7,818 nt of DNA from Thermoplasmatales archaeon ex4484_6 (GCA_002254385.1 NJDO01000085.1:1-7818), one strand, 5' to 3'; positions 1 through 7,203 are shown, counted from the first letter of the stretch. Program-made: numbers and translations. The notes: generated by a model not told the origin, from the sequence alone.

Positions 1-10
1 AGTTGGAGGT

Positions 11-41
11 TCGGATACGAATGTATATCATTCGTGTCCGA
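11..41. repeat. 13-bp inverted repeat (hairpin) with 5-base loop
   Basis: TCGGATACGAATG at 11-23 pairs with CATTCGTGTCCGA at 29-41, all Watson-Crick except one T-G pair (16/36), around the loop TATAT. No run of T follows on either strand, so it does not look like a standard terminator. It could be an operator, an RNA processing structure or part of a neighbouring gene cut by the window edge. Confidence 0.55.
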
Positions 42-92
42 TCTTTCAACCTTGAACATTACAATTCAAAGGTATGGAAAAGCTGCAAGTGT

Positions 93-111
93 GGTTGAAC
101 CTGCTTCAACC
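93..111 (-). terminator. Hairpin just after the coiled-coil/HHH gene
   Basis: GGTTGAA, five bases, TTCAACC: a perfect 7-bp stem starting 13 bases past the stop codon. On the minus strand it is followed about 12 bases later by a TTTT run (81-78). It may help end or protect the transcript, but archaeal termination relies mainly on T-runs and this one is short. Confidence 0.3.
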
Positions 112-123
112 GGATCTCTCGGT

Positions 124-858
124 TCAGGAGGCCTTGAGATGGTCCGTTATCTTCCTCGCAATTGTGGGGGTGATGCCTTCGAGTTTCACCAGTTCGAACG
201 GAGACGCTTCCTTCAGCTTCGATGTCGAATCGAACCCCGCTTCAACAAGGACCTTTGCCTTCTCCTCGTCAAGGCCCGGAATGGCCAGAAGATCCCGGAG
301 GGCTTCCTCCTTCGGGTCCACCATCTCGAATGTGGCCTTCGCTCCTTCCTCGCTCCCGGGAAGTGCGGGTTTGGATCCTGGTTCTCCAAGCTCCTCGAGC
401 AGTGACCTCCTGGGTTTCTCGACCATGCTCAACCTCTTCCCCACCCTGGTGGGGAATTCCTCGAAGAAGGACATGTTGTCCCTGAACCATCGATCCCGTT
501 CCTCGAGTTCCCTTGTGAGGCGGTCCACTTCCCTTTCCAGCTCCTGGGTAATGACGAAGAGTTTTCTGTAGCGGGCCCTTTCCTGATCAAGGGAGGATGT
601 CACTTCCTCGAGCTTCTTGCTGAGATCGCTGTTCTCCCTTTCGAGCTCCTTCGTTGATATCTCGAACTTCCTGAGCTCCTGGTCCTTGGATTCGATGAGC
701 TCCCTCAGGGTATCTATGACCCTCTCCTTGTCCTTGTTCCTGGTCTCGAGATCTTTCAATTTCCTCAAGGCAGCCTGGAGTTCAAGTTCCTGTGCTTCGT
801 ACCCGTCCCAAAGCTTCATCAATCTTTCCTTGGCCAATCTGAGCTCATCATCGGTCAT
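124..858 (-). CDS. Coiled-coil protein with C-terminal helix-hairpin-helix domain
   Basis: A 244-residue soluble protein. Roughly residues 3-150 are charged, heptad-like and rich in Glu, Lys, Arg and Leu, which indicates a long coiled coil. A Gly/Pro/Glu-rich linker follows, around residues 150-180. Residues 187-244 form a helix-hairpin-helix pair: IPGLDEEKAKVLVEAGF is the first hairpin and LEGITPTIARKITDHL the second, like the HHH_5 fold of RuvA-, ligase- and topoisomerase-type proteins that binds DNA without sequence specificity. The frame opens earlier, at a GTG at 879, but the ATG at 858 is chosen because a GGAGG ribosome site (870-866) lies 7 bases before it. A TATA box sits further upstream at 926-918. 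There is no signal peptide or membrane segment. A DNA-bound structural or scaffold role is inferred; no enzyme motif is visible. The product is not a recognised named protein. Confidence 0.9.
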   Translation of the reverse strand: MTDDELRLAKERLMKLWDGYEAQELELQAALRKLKDLETRNKDKERVIDTLRELIESKDQELRKFEISTKELERENSDLSKKLEEVTSSLDQERARYRKLFVITQELEREVDRLTRELEERDRWFRDNMSFFEEFPTRVGKRLSMVEKPRRSLLEELGEPGSKPALPGSEEGAKATFEMVDPKEEALRDLLAIPGLDEEKAKVLVEAGFDSTSKLKEASPFELVKLEGITPTIARKITDHLKAS

Positions 859-865
859 GGACCAT

Positions 866-870
866 CCTCC
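866..870 (-). promoter_or_regulatory. Shine-Dalgarno site of the coiled-coil/HHH gene
   Basis: GGAGG on the minus strand, 7 bases before the ATG at 858. It decides the start: the in-frame GTG at 879 lies upstream of this site and has no comparable site of its own. Confidence 0.7.
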
Positions 871-917
871 GGGATTCACACCAAACCCGTGGTGTTCATC
901 GGGGAATGAACGCGGAC

Positions 918-926
918 ATATTTAAA
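918..926 (-). promoter_or_regulatory. TATA box for the coiled-coil/HHH gene
   Basis: TTTAAATAT on the minus strand. With usual archaeal spacing of about 26-27 bases from box centre to transcription start, the RNA would begin near 895. That gives a leader of roughly 37 bases carrying the GGAGG site. It stands about 95 bases from the oppositely directed TATA box of the large surface protein gene. Confidence 0.6.
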
Positions 927-1021
927 CCCTTTATGGACATGGATGCAAATGCGGGTAACGATTATGGAACATCGTATGTCCATCATATGAGCGGACAGGG
1001 AACCTTCAATCATTCCATAAT

Positions 1022-1032
1022 AAAGATTATAT
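1022..1032 (+). promoter_or_regulatory. TATA box for the large surface protein; probable leaderless start
   Basis: AAAGATTATAT, with the TTAT core beginning at 1027, exactly 29 bases before the ATG at 1056. Archaeal RNA polymerase starts about this distance from the box, so the transcript probably begins at or within a base or two of the start codon. The same 11 bases recur at 7707-7717. A weak GTGA ribosome-site-like match at 1045-1048 would not be transcribed if the RNA is leaderless. Confidence 0.6.
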
Positions 1033-1055
1033 GCAATCTACCACGTGAAGATAGC

Positions 1056-4000
1056 ATGGAACGGAAGACGCAGTCCCTCAGGAGAATGGATGTTCTCCCA
1101 GTCCTTCTTCTTTCCCTGTTCCTTATGGTTCCCTACGTTCCGATGAACGAAGGAACGATGGAGGATACGGATAACTCCCCTCTCTCCCTGGAGGGGATAT
1201 ACTGGCCGATGGTGGGCAGGGATGCCTTCAACACCCAGGAAGGTGAATCCCCCGGAAGGGGTCTGCAGGATCCCACGCAGAAATGGTCAGATCCGGAGAA
1301 TTCGACATCATCGGGAGCCGTATCCTGTGATATGACCGCCAATGTTCAGTTCTCCGGTGTGTCCCCGAGAACGATAAGGTTCGTTGTGGACACGAACAGG
1401 ACCCATGTCATCATCAGGGACGGGGACAACGGTAAGATAGCGTGGATGGTGGATTCAAGGAAGATAGAAGGGAGGTCCACCAACGTTCTCTGGGTGTCAC
1501 CCGCCCTGATGGACAGCGATTCGGATGGGAGGGTGGAAGTGCTGGTAGGTATCACGGACGGAAACAATCATCAGCTGGCACTGTTCGAACCCAACATCAC
1601 GCTCACCCCCCTGGGATACACATATTCCCCCCAGGCCTATTATGATGAGAGGGTCTGGCTCACCCCTTACGGTTCAACGGGTGCACTGAGATCCTCATCT
1701 CCCACGCTCTTCGATCTTACCGGAGATGGGGTCGAGGATGTGATTGTGGGAGCCGGGAACAGGCTCTATGCCTACCTGGGGAACAACGGGTCCCTTCTGT
1801 GGTATCTCGATATCGGGCCGCTCGGGGAAACGCTCTCCACACCAGCCGTGTTTCCGGGAACGGGAGCTCTGAAAAGGATAGTCGTGAACTCCCTGTCACC
1901 TGGGAAATCCGAGCTCAAGACCACGGTAGTCAACTTTCAGGGAGATCATCTCAAGAATGTCAGCGAGAACCTTGTCCCCTCCCCTCTCATATACACGCAT
2001 CCCGGTCCCGTTCCCATGCCGGCAGTGACCGATGTCACGGGGGACGACGAACCGGAGATACTCGTGCCATATCCCGCGATATCGGGATACGGAAGGGTGG
2101 CGGTCTACTCCTATTCCCTTGAGAAGATTGTGGAGATATCCGATATTCCGGGGACCTTCGAGGGATCCATCGCCCTGGCTGACGTTGATTCGGACGGTGT
2201 GGACGAGGTCCTTCTCCAGGCGAGGAGATACACGACCGCCTCCCGAACCAGCATGGCCTGCCACGAGATCTTCTGGACCGGAGCCGAGTTCGATACGAGG
2301 ACCCTGTGGTCCAGGGAGGGGATCAACATAGGGACCAGCTCCCTGTATGCCACACCACTTGCGTGTGACATGGACGAGGACGACGTTCCCGATGCGGTCT
2401 TCATATCCAATTCCATGATATACGGCATATCCTCCGATGGCGCCTATCTCTGGAACCTCTCCGTTCAGGGACAGATATCCACGGGCAGCGGAGTGATAGG
2501 AGAGCTCAACACAGATGGTTTCCTGGACCTCTACATAAACGGCAGAATGTTCTCCCAGAGATTGATAGACCTGAAGGTGAAGGACCCGCCGGCCGAGAAC
2601 ATCTACCTTGCCGACCCCCTGCCAGTTGAGGGTACGCCCGTCACGGTGAACTGCGTCGTAGAGAACACTCGGAGGACCGATGCAAGGGATGTCGTTGTGA
2701 GGTTCATCGATATCGACGGCCCCGGCGGGACACCTGTTATCATTGGACATGACAGGATCGATGTGGTGGATACGGCCGAGGCATCCGTCACGTGGGTTCC
2801 CGAGGGAGCAGGGAACCATACGATCTCGGTTATGGTCGACCCCGATGGGAACATATCCGAGACGGATGAGACGAACAATCAGGGGGATAACTCCTTCTAC
2901 GTTCTGGCTGCTTTTTGCGACCTTGCCGTGGAAGGGATACATTTCATGAGGGGGGACGGTCTCGTTGTCTCGGAGAAGAGGCTTGTGGAGAACGATCCGT
3001 CCTGGATAGTGGTGACCGTATCCAACGTTGGCAAGAAGCCTTCCAAGGTTGGCAGATTGAAGGTCAACGTGGACGGGGGACCCCCTTCGGGAGGGGAGGA
3101 GTACACCGACATTCCGGCGCTGGACGTGATGGAGAGAAGGAACATCACCGTTCCGTGGACCCCTCCCTCGGTTCCGGAGGGGGAGAGCGAGGCCACCTTC
3201 ACGGTGGAGGCTCTGGCCTTTCCCGCAAACGGCGAGGAGGAGCTCTCGTCCGACAACAACTACCTTGTCAATTCCACAACCGTGAAGAACGCGACTCCGG
3301 CAGGGTCCCTGTATGTTCAGGGAGTTGTATTCGGATCTTCCGGTTCGCCGGAGGGAGGGGTCAGGATCACCCTGACCGTGGAGAGGACCGGAGAATCCCT
3401 GGGGCCCCAGACAACAACCTCGGACGGCCTCTACGGTTTCGATATGAACTTCATCGATTATCTTGACGGCGACATCGTGACCGTCAGGGGAAGCAAGGAC
3501 CTGATGTGGGGAGAGAATTCGAGCAAGGTATATTCGGAGGATGTGAACGGATACATCGACATCAACCTTTCGGATGTGCCCACCCTTTCCGTCTTCCTTG
3601 ACCCGGAGGGCCCTCTGGAAGGGAGTGTGATCCCGTCGAGGGAGGTTCGGTCCAGCTTCACCGTCGAAAACGACGGGAACCTGGACGGGACCGTGGTCCT
3701 GGAGACAGGGCTGACCGGGAACTCCAGCCTGCTCTCGACGGATATAGTTCTCTCTGATTCCTCGTTCACCCTTGCTTCCGGGAACTCGAGGGAGGTGGAG
3801 CTGCTGTTCACGGTTCCCGACGGAGAACCCCCGGACACGGAGATCATCATAGATGTCTACTGCAGAATGGAGGACGGCAACAGCTCCGTTTCGAGACATC
3901 TGACCTACCGCTTCACCGTTGAGAGGCATGAGGATGCCGTATACCAGATGATAAGTGCTGCCAACGTGACGCTGGGGCCGTCATCATCGGGGACGGTAAG

Positions 4001-5294
4001 CTTCGAATTCTACATTCTGAACAGCGGGAACGTTCCTCTTTCATATCAGATGTCGCTCTCGTCCTCCCTGGAGGAACACACTGAATTCAGGAGTGGTGCG
4101 GGAGAGCTCGAGCCCGGAGAGGCCGCATCCCCGTATGCGGATGTGACGTTCCCGAACGGCAGCGTGGAGCTTTCGGGGACCATCTACCTGTCGACGTCCG
4201 GACTCGGAACACTTTCCTCCTGGAATATCAGGATACGGAGGGCATATCCGAACCTCGAGGTCATTTCGGTCATAGGGACCAACCCCTCCCATCCTGTAAT
4301 GGGGGAGGAGGTGGAGCTCATCTCCTCCCTGAGGAACAGCGGGGACATCGCGGTATCCGATATTATCTGCTCATTCTTCGAGGATCAGACCCTTATCGGA
4401 TCGAGGACCATCAAGAGGGCGCTTGAACCCGGAGAAGAAGTCTCCGTCACGGGGGTCATGTGGACTCCCCGCGGGATCGGACGGCATACCGTCCGCTTCG
4501 TTGTCGATCCGCTGTCGGAGGTGTCCGAGTCCAGCGAGGACGATAATTCCATGGAGAGGGTGTTCGAGTTCTATCCGGATCTATCCGTGGGATCGGTCCA
4601 GATCGCTGAATCGACCCCTCTCGAGGGAACCCTGTCTTCCCTGAAGGTCACCGTGGAGAACGAGGGCAACGCTCCGCTGAGCAGGGGTTTCTCCGTTACG
4701 GTGACACTGGATTCAAAGGATGGGGAACAGCTCGCTTCCTCCGGCTTCGATCATGATCTGAACCCATTGAGGGACTCCTCGGCAACGGTCACACTTGATT
4801 TCAGGGTTCCGGATGGGGGCGGGAACAGGACCCTCTACGTTTCGGTCGAACCTCTGGGGGAGGATGAGGAGAAGGAGGTATCGGACAACACGGCCTCACT
4901 GGAGATCTCCATAAGGTCAAGGGACACCGGGAGGTCGTTCGGGGATTATGTGCCCTACATCATAGTCCTCCTGCTGTTCCTGGTCGTTGTCGGGGCGGGT
5001 CTCTATATCTGGAAGTTCGGTCTTCCCTCCGCTCCTCCGCCCGGCGAGGAGGGTATGCCGGAGGTCGAGACCCAACCCGAGGTTACCGTGGAACCCGACA
5101 TCCCCATGGAGGAGGAAGCGGCTCCGGAAGAGGAAGAGCTCCCCGCCGAATCACCCGTTATCGAGATGGAGCTGGTCCCGGAAGAGGAGGCCCCGATCTC
5201 CCCCGAAGAGGAGGTTCTGGTAGCCGAGGTCGTGGAGGAGGAGTTCGTGGAAGGTGAACCTTCCATCGATGAGGCTGCGGTTCCCGAAGTGTGA
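1056..5294 (+). CDS. Giant surface-anchored protein: FG-GAP-like repeats, CARDB-like modules, C-terminal anchor
   Basis: 1412 residues from the ATG at 1056. This start gives a basic n-region and a hydrophobic stretch (residues 12-28) like a signal peptide, and sits 29 bases after a TATA core. The frame is open from 906, but those 50 extra residues are not signal-like and overlap the promoter. A YWPMVGRDAFNT motif near residue 50 resembles the start of PQQ/FG-GAP propellers. Aspartate-rich loops of DxDxDG type or variants begin near residues 153, 220, 326, 376, 438 and 483, suggesting a calcium-binding beta-propeller. CARDB-like modules start near 505, 622, 1065 and 1174. A CNA_B/carboxypeptidase-regulatory-like module lies near 750-835, and other beta-sandwich, NEW3-like segments at 843-1060. 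One membrane helix spans about 1299-1319, followed by a Glu/Pro-rich tail. At least fifteen N-x-S/T sites fit a glycosylated ectodomain. Cell-surface structure or adhesion is inferred; no catalytic domain is recognised. Confidence 0.93.
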   Translation: MERKTQSLRRMDVLPVLLLSLFLMVPYVPMNEGTMEDTDNSPLSLEGIYWPMVGRDAFNTQEGESPGRGLQDPTQKWSDPENSTSSGAVSCDMTANVQFSGVSPRTIRFVVDTNRTHVIIRDGDNGKIAWMVDSRKIEGRSTNVLWVSPALMDSDSDGRVEVLVGITDGNNHQLALFEPNITLTPLGYTYSPQAYYDERVWLTPYGSTGALRSSSPTLFDLTGDGVEDVIVGAGNRLYAYLGNNGSLLWYLDIGPLGETLSTPAVFPGTGALKRIVVNSLSPGKSELKTTVVNFQGDHLKNVSENLVPSPLIYTHPGPVPMPAVTDVTGDDEPEILVPYPAISGYGRVAVYSYSLEKIVEISDIPGTFEGSIALADVDSDGVDEVLLQARRYTTASRTSMACHEIFWTGAEFDTRTLWSREGINIGTSSLYATPLACDMDEDDVPDAVFISNSMIYGISSDGAYLWNLSVQGQISTGSGVIGELNTDGFLDLYINGRMFSQRLIDLKVKDPPAENIYLADPLPVEGTPVTVNCVVENTRRTDARDVVVRFIDIDGPGGTPVIIGHDRIDVVDTAEASVTWVPEGAGNHTISVMVDPDGNISETDETNNQGDNSFYVLAAFCDLAVEGIHFMRGDGLVVSEKRLVENDPSWIVVTVSNVGKKPSKVGRLKVNVDGGPPSGGEEYTDIPALDVMERRNITVPWTPPSVPEGESEATFTVEALAFPANGEEELSSDNNYLVNSTTVKNATPAGSLYVQGVVFGSSGSPEGGVRITLTVERTGESLGPQTTTSDGLYGFDMNFIDYLDGDIVTVRGSKDLMWGENSSKVYSEDVNGYIDINLSDVPTLSVFLDPEGPLEGSVIPSREVRSSFTVENDGNLDGTVVLETGLTGNSSLLSTDIVLSDSSFTLASGNSREVELLFTVPDGEPPDTEIIIDVYCRMEDGNSSVSRHLTYRFTVERHEDAVYQMISAANVTLGPSSSGTVSFEFYILNSGNVPLSYQMSLSSSLEEHTEFRSGAGELEPGEAASPYADVTFPNGSVELSGTIYLSTSGLGTLSSWNIRIRRAYPNLEVISVIGTNPSHPVMGEEVELISSLRNSGDIAVSDIICSFFEDQTLIGSRTIKRALEPGEEVSVTGVMWTPRGIGRHTVRFVVDPLSEVSESSEDDNSMERVFEFYPDLSVGSVQIAESTPLEGTLSSLKVTVENEGNAPLSRGFSVTVTLDSKDGEQLASSGFDHDLNPLRDSSATVTLDFRVPDGGGNRTLYVSVEPLGEDEEKEVSDNTASLEISIRSRDTGRSFGDYVPYIIVLLLFLVVVGAGLYIWKFGLPSAPPPGEEGMPEVETQPEVTVEPDIPMEEEAAPEEEELPAESPVIEMELVPEEEAPISPEEEVLVAEVVEEEFVEGEPSIDEAAVPEV

Positions 5295-5309
5295 TATGTG
5301 ACATTCACC

Positions 5310-5325
5310 GCCTTCCCAGGAAGGC
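5310..5325. repeat. Short perfect dyad upstream of the HTH_10 regulator promoter
   Basis: GCCTTCC, two bases, then GGAAGGC, a 7+7 perfect inverted repeat ending 13 bases before the TATA box of the regulator gene. No T-run follows it, so it is a poor terminator for the surface protein gene. An operator, possibly for the regulator itself, is the likelier reading but is inferred only from position. Confidence 0.4.
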
Positions 5326-5338
5326 TGATATCATAACC

Positions 5339-5346
5339 TTTATCTT
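5339..5346 (+). promoter_or_regulatory. TATA box for the HTH_10 regulator; probable leaderless start
   Basis: TTTATCTT with the TTAT core starting at 5340, again exactly 29 bases before the ATG at 5369. This matches the spacing for the large surface protein gene and argues for a transcript beginning at the start codon. Confidence 0.6.
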
Positions 5347-5368
5347 GAATACCTTACATTGAAGGTCG

Positions 5369-6028
5369 ATGAGCGACCTGATGATGTTGAGGCTGAACTA
5401 CAACCCCCCGGATATACTGGAGCTGGGTTACGGCGAGATGTTCCGGAAGATCGAGGAGGTCACGGTTATCAAGCCGTTGATGCAGACCTTCGACAGATTC
5501 ATTTTCGTTTGCGGCGTCGTGTGGAAAGGGGAACCGGACATAGATTTCCTCAACGATGTATCACTTGTGGAAAGCGCCTCGGAGATATCCAGAGAGGGCA
5601 ACATGTCCCTCATCATGGTCTACGGGAAATTTCCGGAGATATACACCGATATCATACGGAAATTCTTCGACACCTTCAACTGTTTCCTGGAGTTCCCGGC
5701 AAGGCTTACCGAGAAGACCCTGTCGGGTACCATTGTCGGGACGAACGACAACATAAACCGTTTCCTCTCCTTCGCAAAGGCCTGGGGAGCCACTTACGAG
5801 GTCGTCTCGATAAGGAAGTATCTTCCTCATGTAGAGGGCGCCCTTTCCAATCTGACACCCAGACAGTTCAAATGCATGGAAGCGGCGGTCAGACTGGGAT
5901 ATTTCGACATACCCAGAAAGATCAACTCGAGGGAGCTTGCCTCGGAGCTCGGTCTATCCCATGCCACCGTCCTCGAACATATAAAGAAGGCCCAGAGAGA
6001 GATATTCCACGCCCTTTTCAAGGAATGA
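5369..6028 (+). CDS. HTH_10 (bacterio-opsin activator type) transcription regulator
   Basis: A 219-residue cytoplasmic protein. Residues 162-219 carry the signature of the archaeal HTH_10 family: LTPRQ at the start, LGYFDIPRKI in the middle, then ELASELGLSHATVLEHIKKA as the helix-turn-helix with recognition helix. This arrangement is typical of Bat-like regulators of archaea. Residues 1-160 form an N-terminal alpha/beta domain that I cannot name, probably a sensing or dimerising domain as in relatives. The ATG at 5369 is chosen because a TATA core lies 29 bases upstream; ATGs at 5381 and 5384 are possible but less well placed. A dyad at 5310-5325 could be its operator. The membrane protein gene follows 72 bases later in the same direction and may be co-transcribed. 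The ligand and targets cannot be told from the sequence. Confidence 0.93.
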   Translation: MSDLMMLRLNYNPPDILELGYGEMFRKIEEVTVIKPLMQTFDRFIFVCGVVWKGEPDIDFLNDVSLVESASEISREGNMSLIMVYGKFPEIYTDIIRKFFDTFNCFLEFPARLTEKTLSGTIVGTNDNINRFLSFAKAWGATYEVVSIRKYLPHVEGALSNLTPRQFKCMEAAVRLGYFDIPRKINSRELASELGLSHATVLEHIKKAQREIFHALFKE

Positions 6029-6086
6029 TGGTTTCCATTCGCAAATAAGGAGATAAATGATAAATAGATACTCATCGTTGGATTCC

Positions 6087-6092
6087 AAGGAA
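6087..6092 (+). promoter_or_regulatory. Possible ribosome site of the seven-helix membrane protein
   Basis: AAGGAA, 8 bases before the ATG at 6101. It is a partial match to the archaeal anti-Shine-Dalgarno. No TATA core lies 29 bases upstream of this ATG, so unlike the two preceding genes this one is probably translated from a leadered or shared transcript. A/T-rich stretches at 6042-6049 and 6057-6067 could serve as a weak promoter. Confidence 0.4.
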
Positions 6093-6100
6093 CGGATAAG

Positions 6101-6706
6101 ATGCTTCTGGATCTGGCGCTTTCCACACCCGCCTTCATCATCCCGCTTGTTCTGATCGGGCTCTGTCTGGTCCTCTACGGCAGGGAGATACTCGAGGTAC
6201 TGTCTTTTCCCATAGGAGCCCTGGCCGGGGGCATTCTTGCCTACATGATATTAAGGGGACTTCTTGCACCCTACGAAATACCCCTCCTTGTCGAGGTTCT
6301 GATCTCGTTCTTCCTTGTTCTCTTCGGAGGCATGCTCGGTCCGGGTACGATGGTAATAGTGCTTGCCGTGGTGGTGGCCATCACCTCCGTTGACGTGTTC
6401 AACGTATTCCTCGGAGAGGGTTACGAGGCCGTATCGTGGATCCTCGGTTCCTTCCTCTTTGCCGTTCTGATCTATCCCATACAGAAGTTCCTGCACATAT
6501 CATCCGCCCTTGTCGGAGGGATACTCATTGCATCTTCCCTGTTCATGTTCATGGAAAGCCAGGACCCCGTTACCAGAACGGTGATCCAGCTGGTCATCAT
6601 CTTCGTCCTTGCAGCCGCAGGCGGATTGTTCCAGTCCTGGCTTTACAGAAAGCTCAGGGCGGCGCAGGAGGAGATAGTCTGGGTTCCGACCCCCTCATCC
6701 TCGTGA
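6101..6706 (+). CDS. Seven-helix integral membrane protein, possibly TMEM198/DUF4203-like
   Basis: A 201-residue hydrophobic protein with about seven predicted membrane helices near residues 9-27, 33-53, 60-80, 83-103, 109-128, 132-151 and 158-180. It ends in a short basic then polar tail (LYRKLRAAQEE...). The N-terminal pattern, a helix ending in LVLYGREI followed by a Gly/Ala-rich second helix, and the overall length recall the TMEM198/DUF4203 family of small multi-helix proteins. This is a family impression, not a firm match. No transporter or enzyme motif is visible. It follows the HTH_10 regulator by 72 bases in the same direction, which allows but does not prove co-regulation. Its stop codon is only 2 bp from the stop of the opposing gene. 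Confidence 0.88.
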   Translation: MLLDLALSTPAFIIPLVLIGLCLVLYGREILEVLSFPIGALAGGILAYMILRGLLAPYEIPLLVEVLISFFLVLFGGMLGPGTMVIVLAVVVAITSVDVFNVFLGEGYEAVSWILGSFLFAVLIYPIQKFLHISSALVGGILIASSLFMFMESQDPVTRTVIQLVIIFVLAAAGGLFQSWLYRKLRAAQEEIVWVPTPSSS

Positions 6707-6708
6707 CC

Positions 6709-7203
6709 TCAATCACCATTTGAACCCAGCCTCTTTATCTCGTTCTGGACATCCTTCTCGAATCTCTTCCATCCTATGACAACCTGATGGACCGAGTATC
6801 TCGGATCGTCTATGATGACGCTCAGATCGTCCAGCTGGTCGAAGAGATCGAAGTTCACATCGAACCTCTGGGAGAGAAGAAGGAGCTTGATCCTTGCATT
6901 CTGTATCTCCTGGCGAATGAAGAACCGGAAGAAGAGCTCCACAAGATCCACCTTGATGTTGCCCTTCTCTATATCGTGGGATATCTTCAGTATTCTCTTC
7001 TCGTCATCCGCCTGATCGAGGTAAAGGGATCTCAGTGCCCTCATGGTCTCGAAGAAGCCTCCCTCGATCTCCACCATCTTTCCCCCGTTCGGAACAAGAC
7101 CGGGATCGGAGAGGAACCTGAGCTCCCTCTCGAGCTGGTCCAGCCGGTCATTTATCATTCCGATCTCCCTTCGAAGCTCCTCTATCTCTTCCGAATTCAT
7201 CAT
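6709..7203 (-). CDS. Hypothetical protein with N-terminal coiled coil
   Basis: A 164-residue soluble, charged, mostly helical protein with no signal peptide or membrane helix. Residues 4-31 are a short coiled coil (EEIEELRREIGMINDRLDQL and onward). After a Gly/Pro break near 34-41, long amphipathic helices follow, including the hydrophobic patch VDLVELFFRFFIRQEIQNAR near 87-106. I do not recognise the family. Two ATGs stand side by side at 7203 and 7200. A weak TATA-like GATATT at 7229-7224 lies 29 bases before the second one, so the leaderless start may be 7200. Typical codon use (ATC, CTC, AGG, GAG) supports a real gene. It shares direction with the small gene upstream at 7493-7263, 59 bases away. 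Confidence 0.85.
   Translation of the reverse strand: MMNSEEIEELRREIGMINDRLDQLERELRFLSDPGLVPNGGKMVEIEGGFFETMRALRSLYLDQADDEKRILKISHDIEKGNIKVDLVELFFRFFIRQEIQNARIKLLLLSQRFDVNFDLFDQLDDLSVIIDDPRYSVHQVVIGWKRFEKDVQNEIKRLGSNGD

Noticed and set aside
93..111. GGTTCAA-like bases resembling a tRNA T-arm
   Set aside because: No acceptor, D-arm or anticodon stem can be built around it on either strand; the symmetric bases form a simple hairpin instead.
1..405. Plus-strand frame open from the left edge to 405
   Set aside because: Beyond 123 it lies opposite the coiled-coil/HHH gene, and its translation is Cys/Arg-rich with no domain pattern. It is best explained as a shadow frame, though a short real gene tail before 123 cannot be ruled out without more sequence.
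906..1055. A 50-residue N-terminal extension of the large surface protein
   Set aside because: It would put the signal peptide inside the protein and place coding sequence across two TATA boxes. The ATG at 1056 has a TATA core at the right distance.
1896..3929. A 677-codon open frame on the minus strand inside the large surface protein gene
   Set aside because: Its codons fall in the same register as the sense gene, so it is open only because the sense frame lacks TTA, CTA and TCA codons here. The translation has no recognisable domain, while the sense frame has clear modules, a signal peptide and an anchor.
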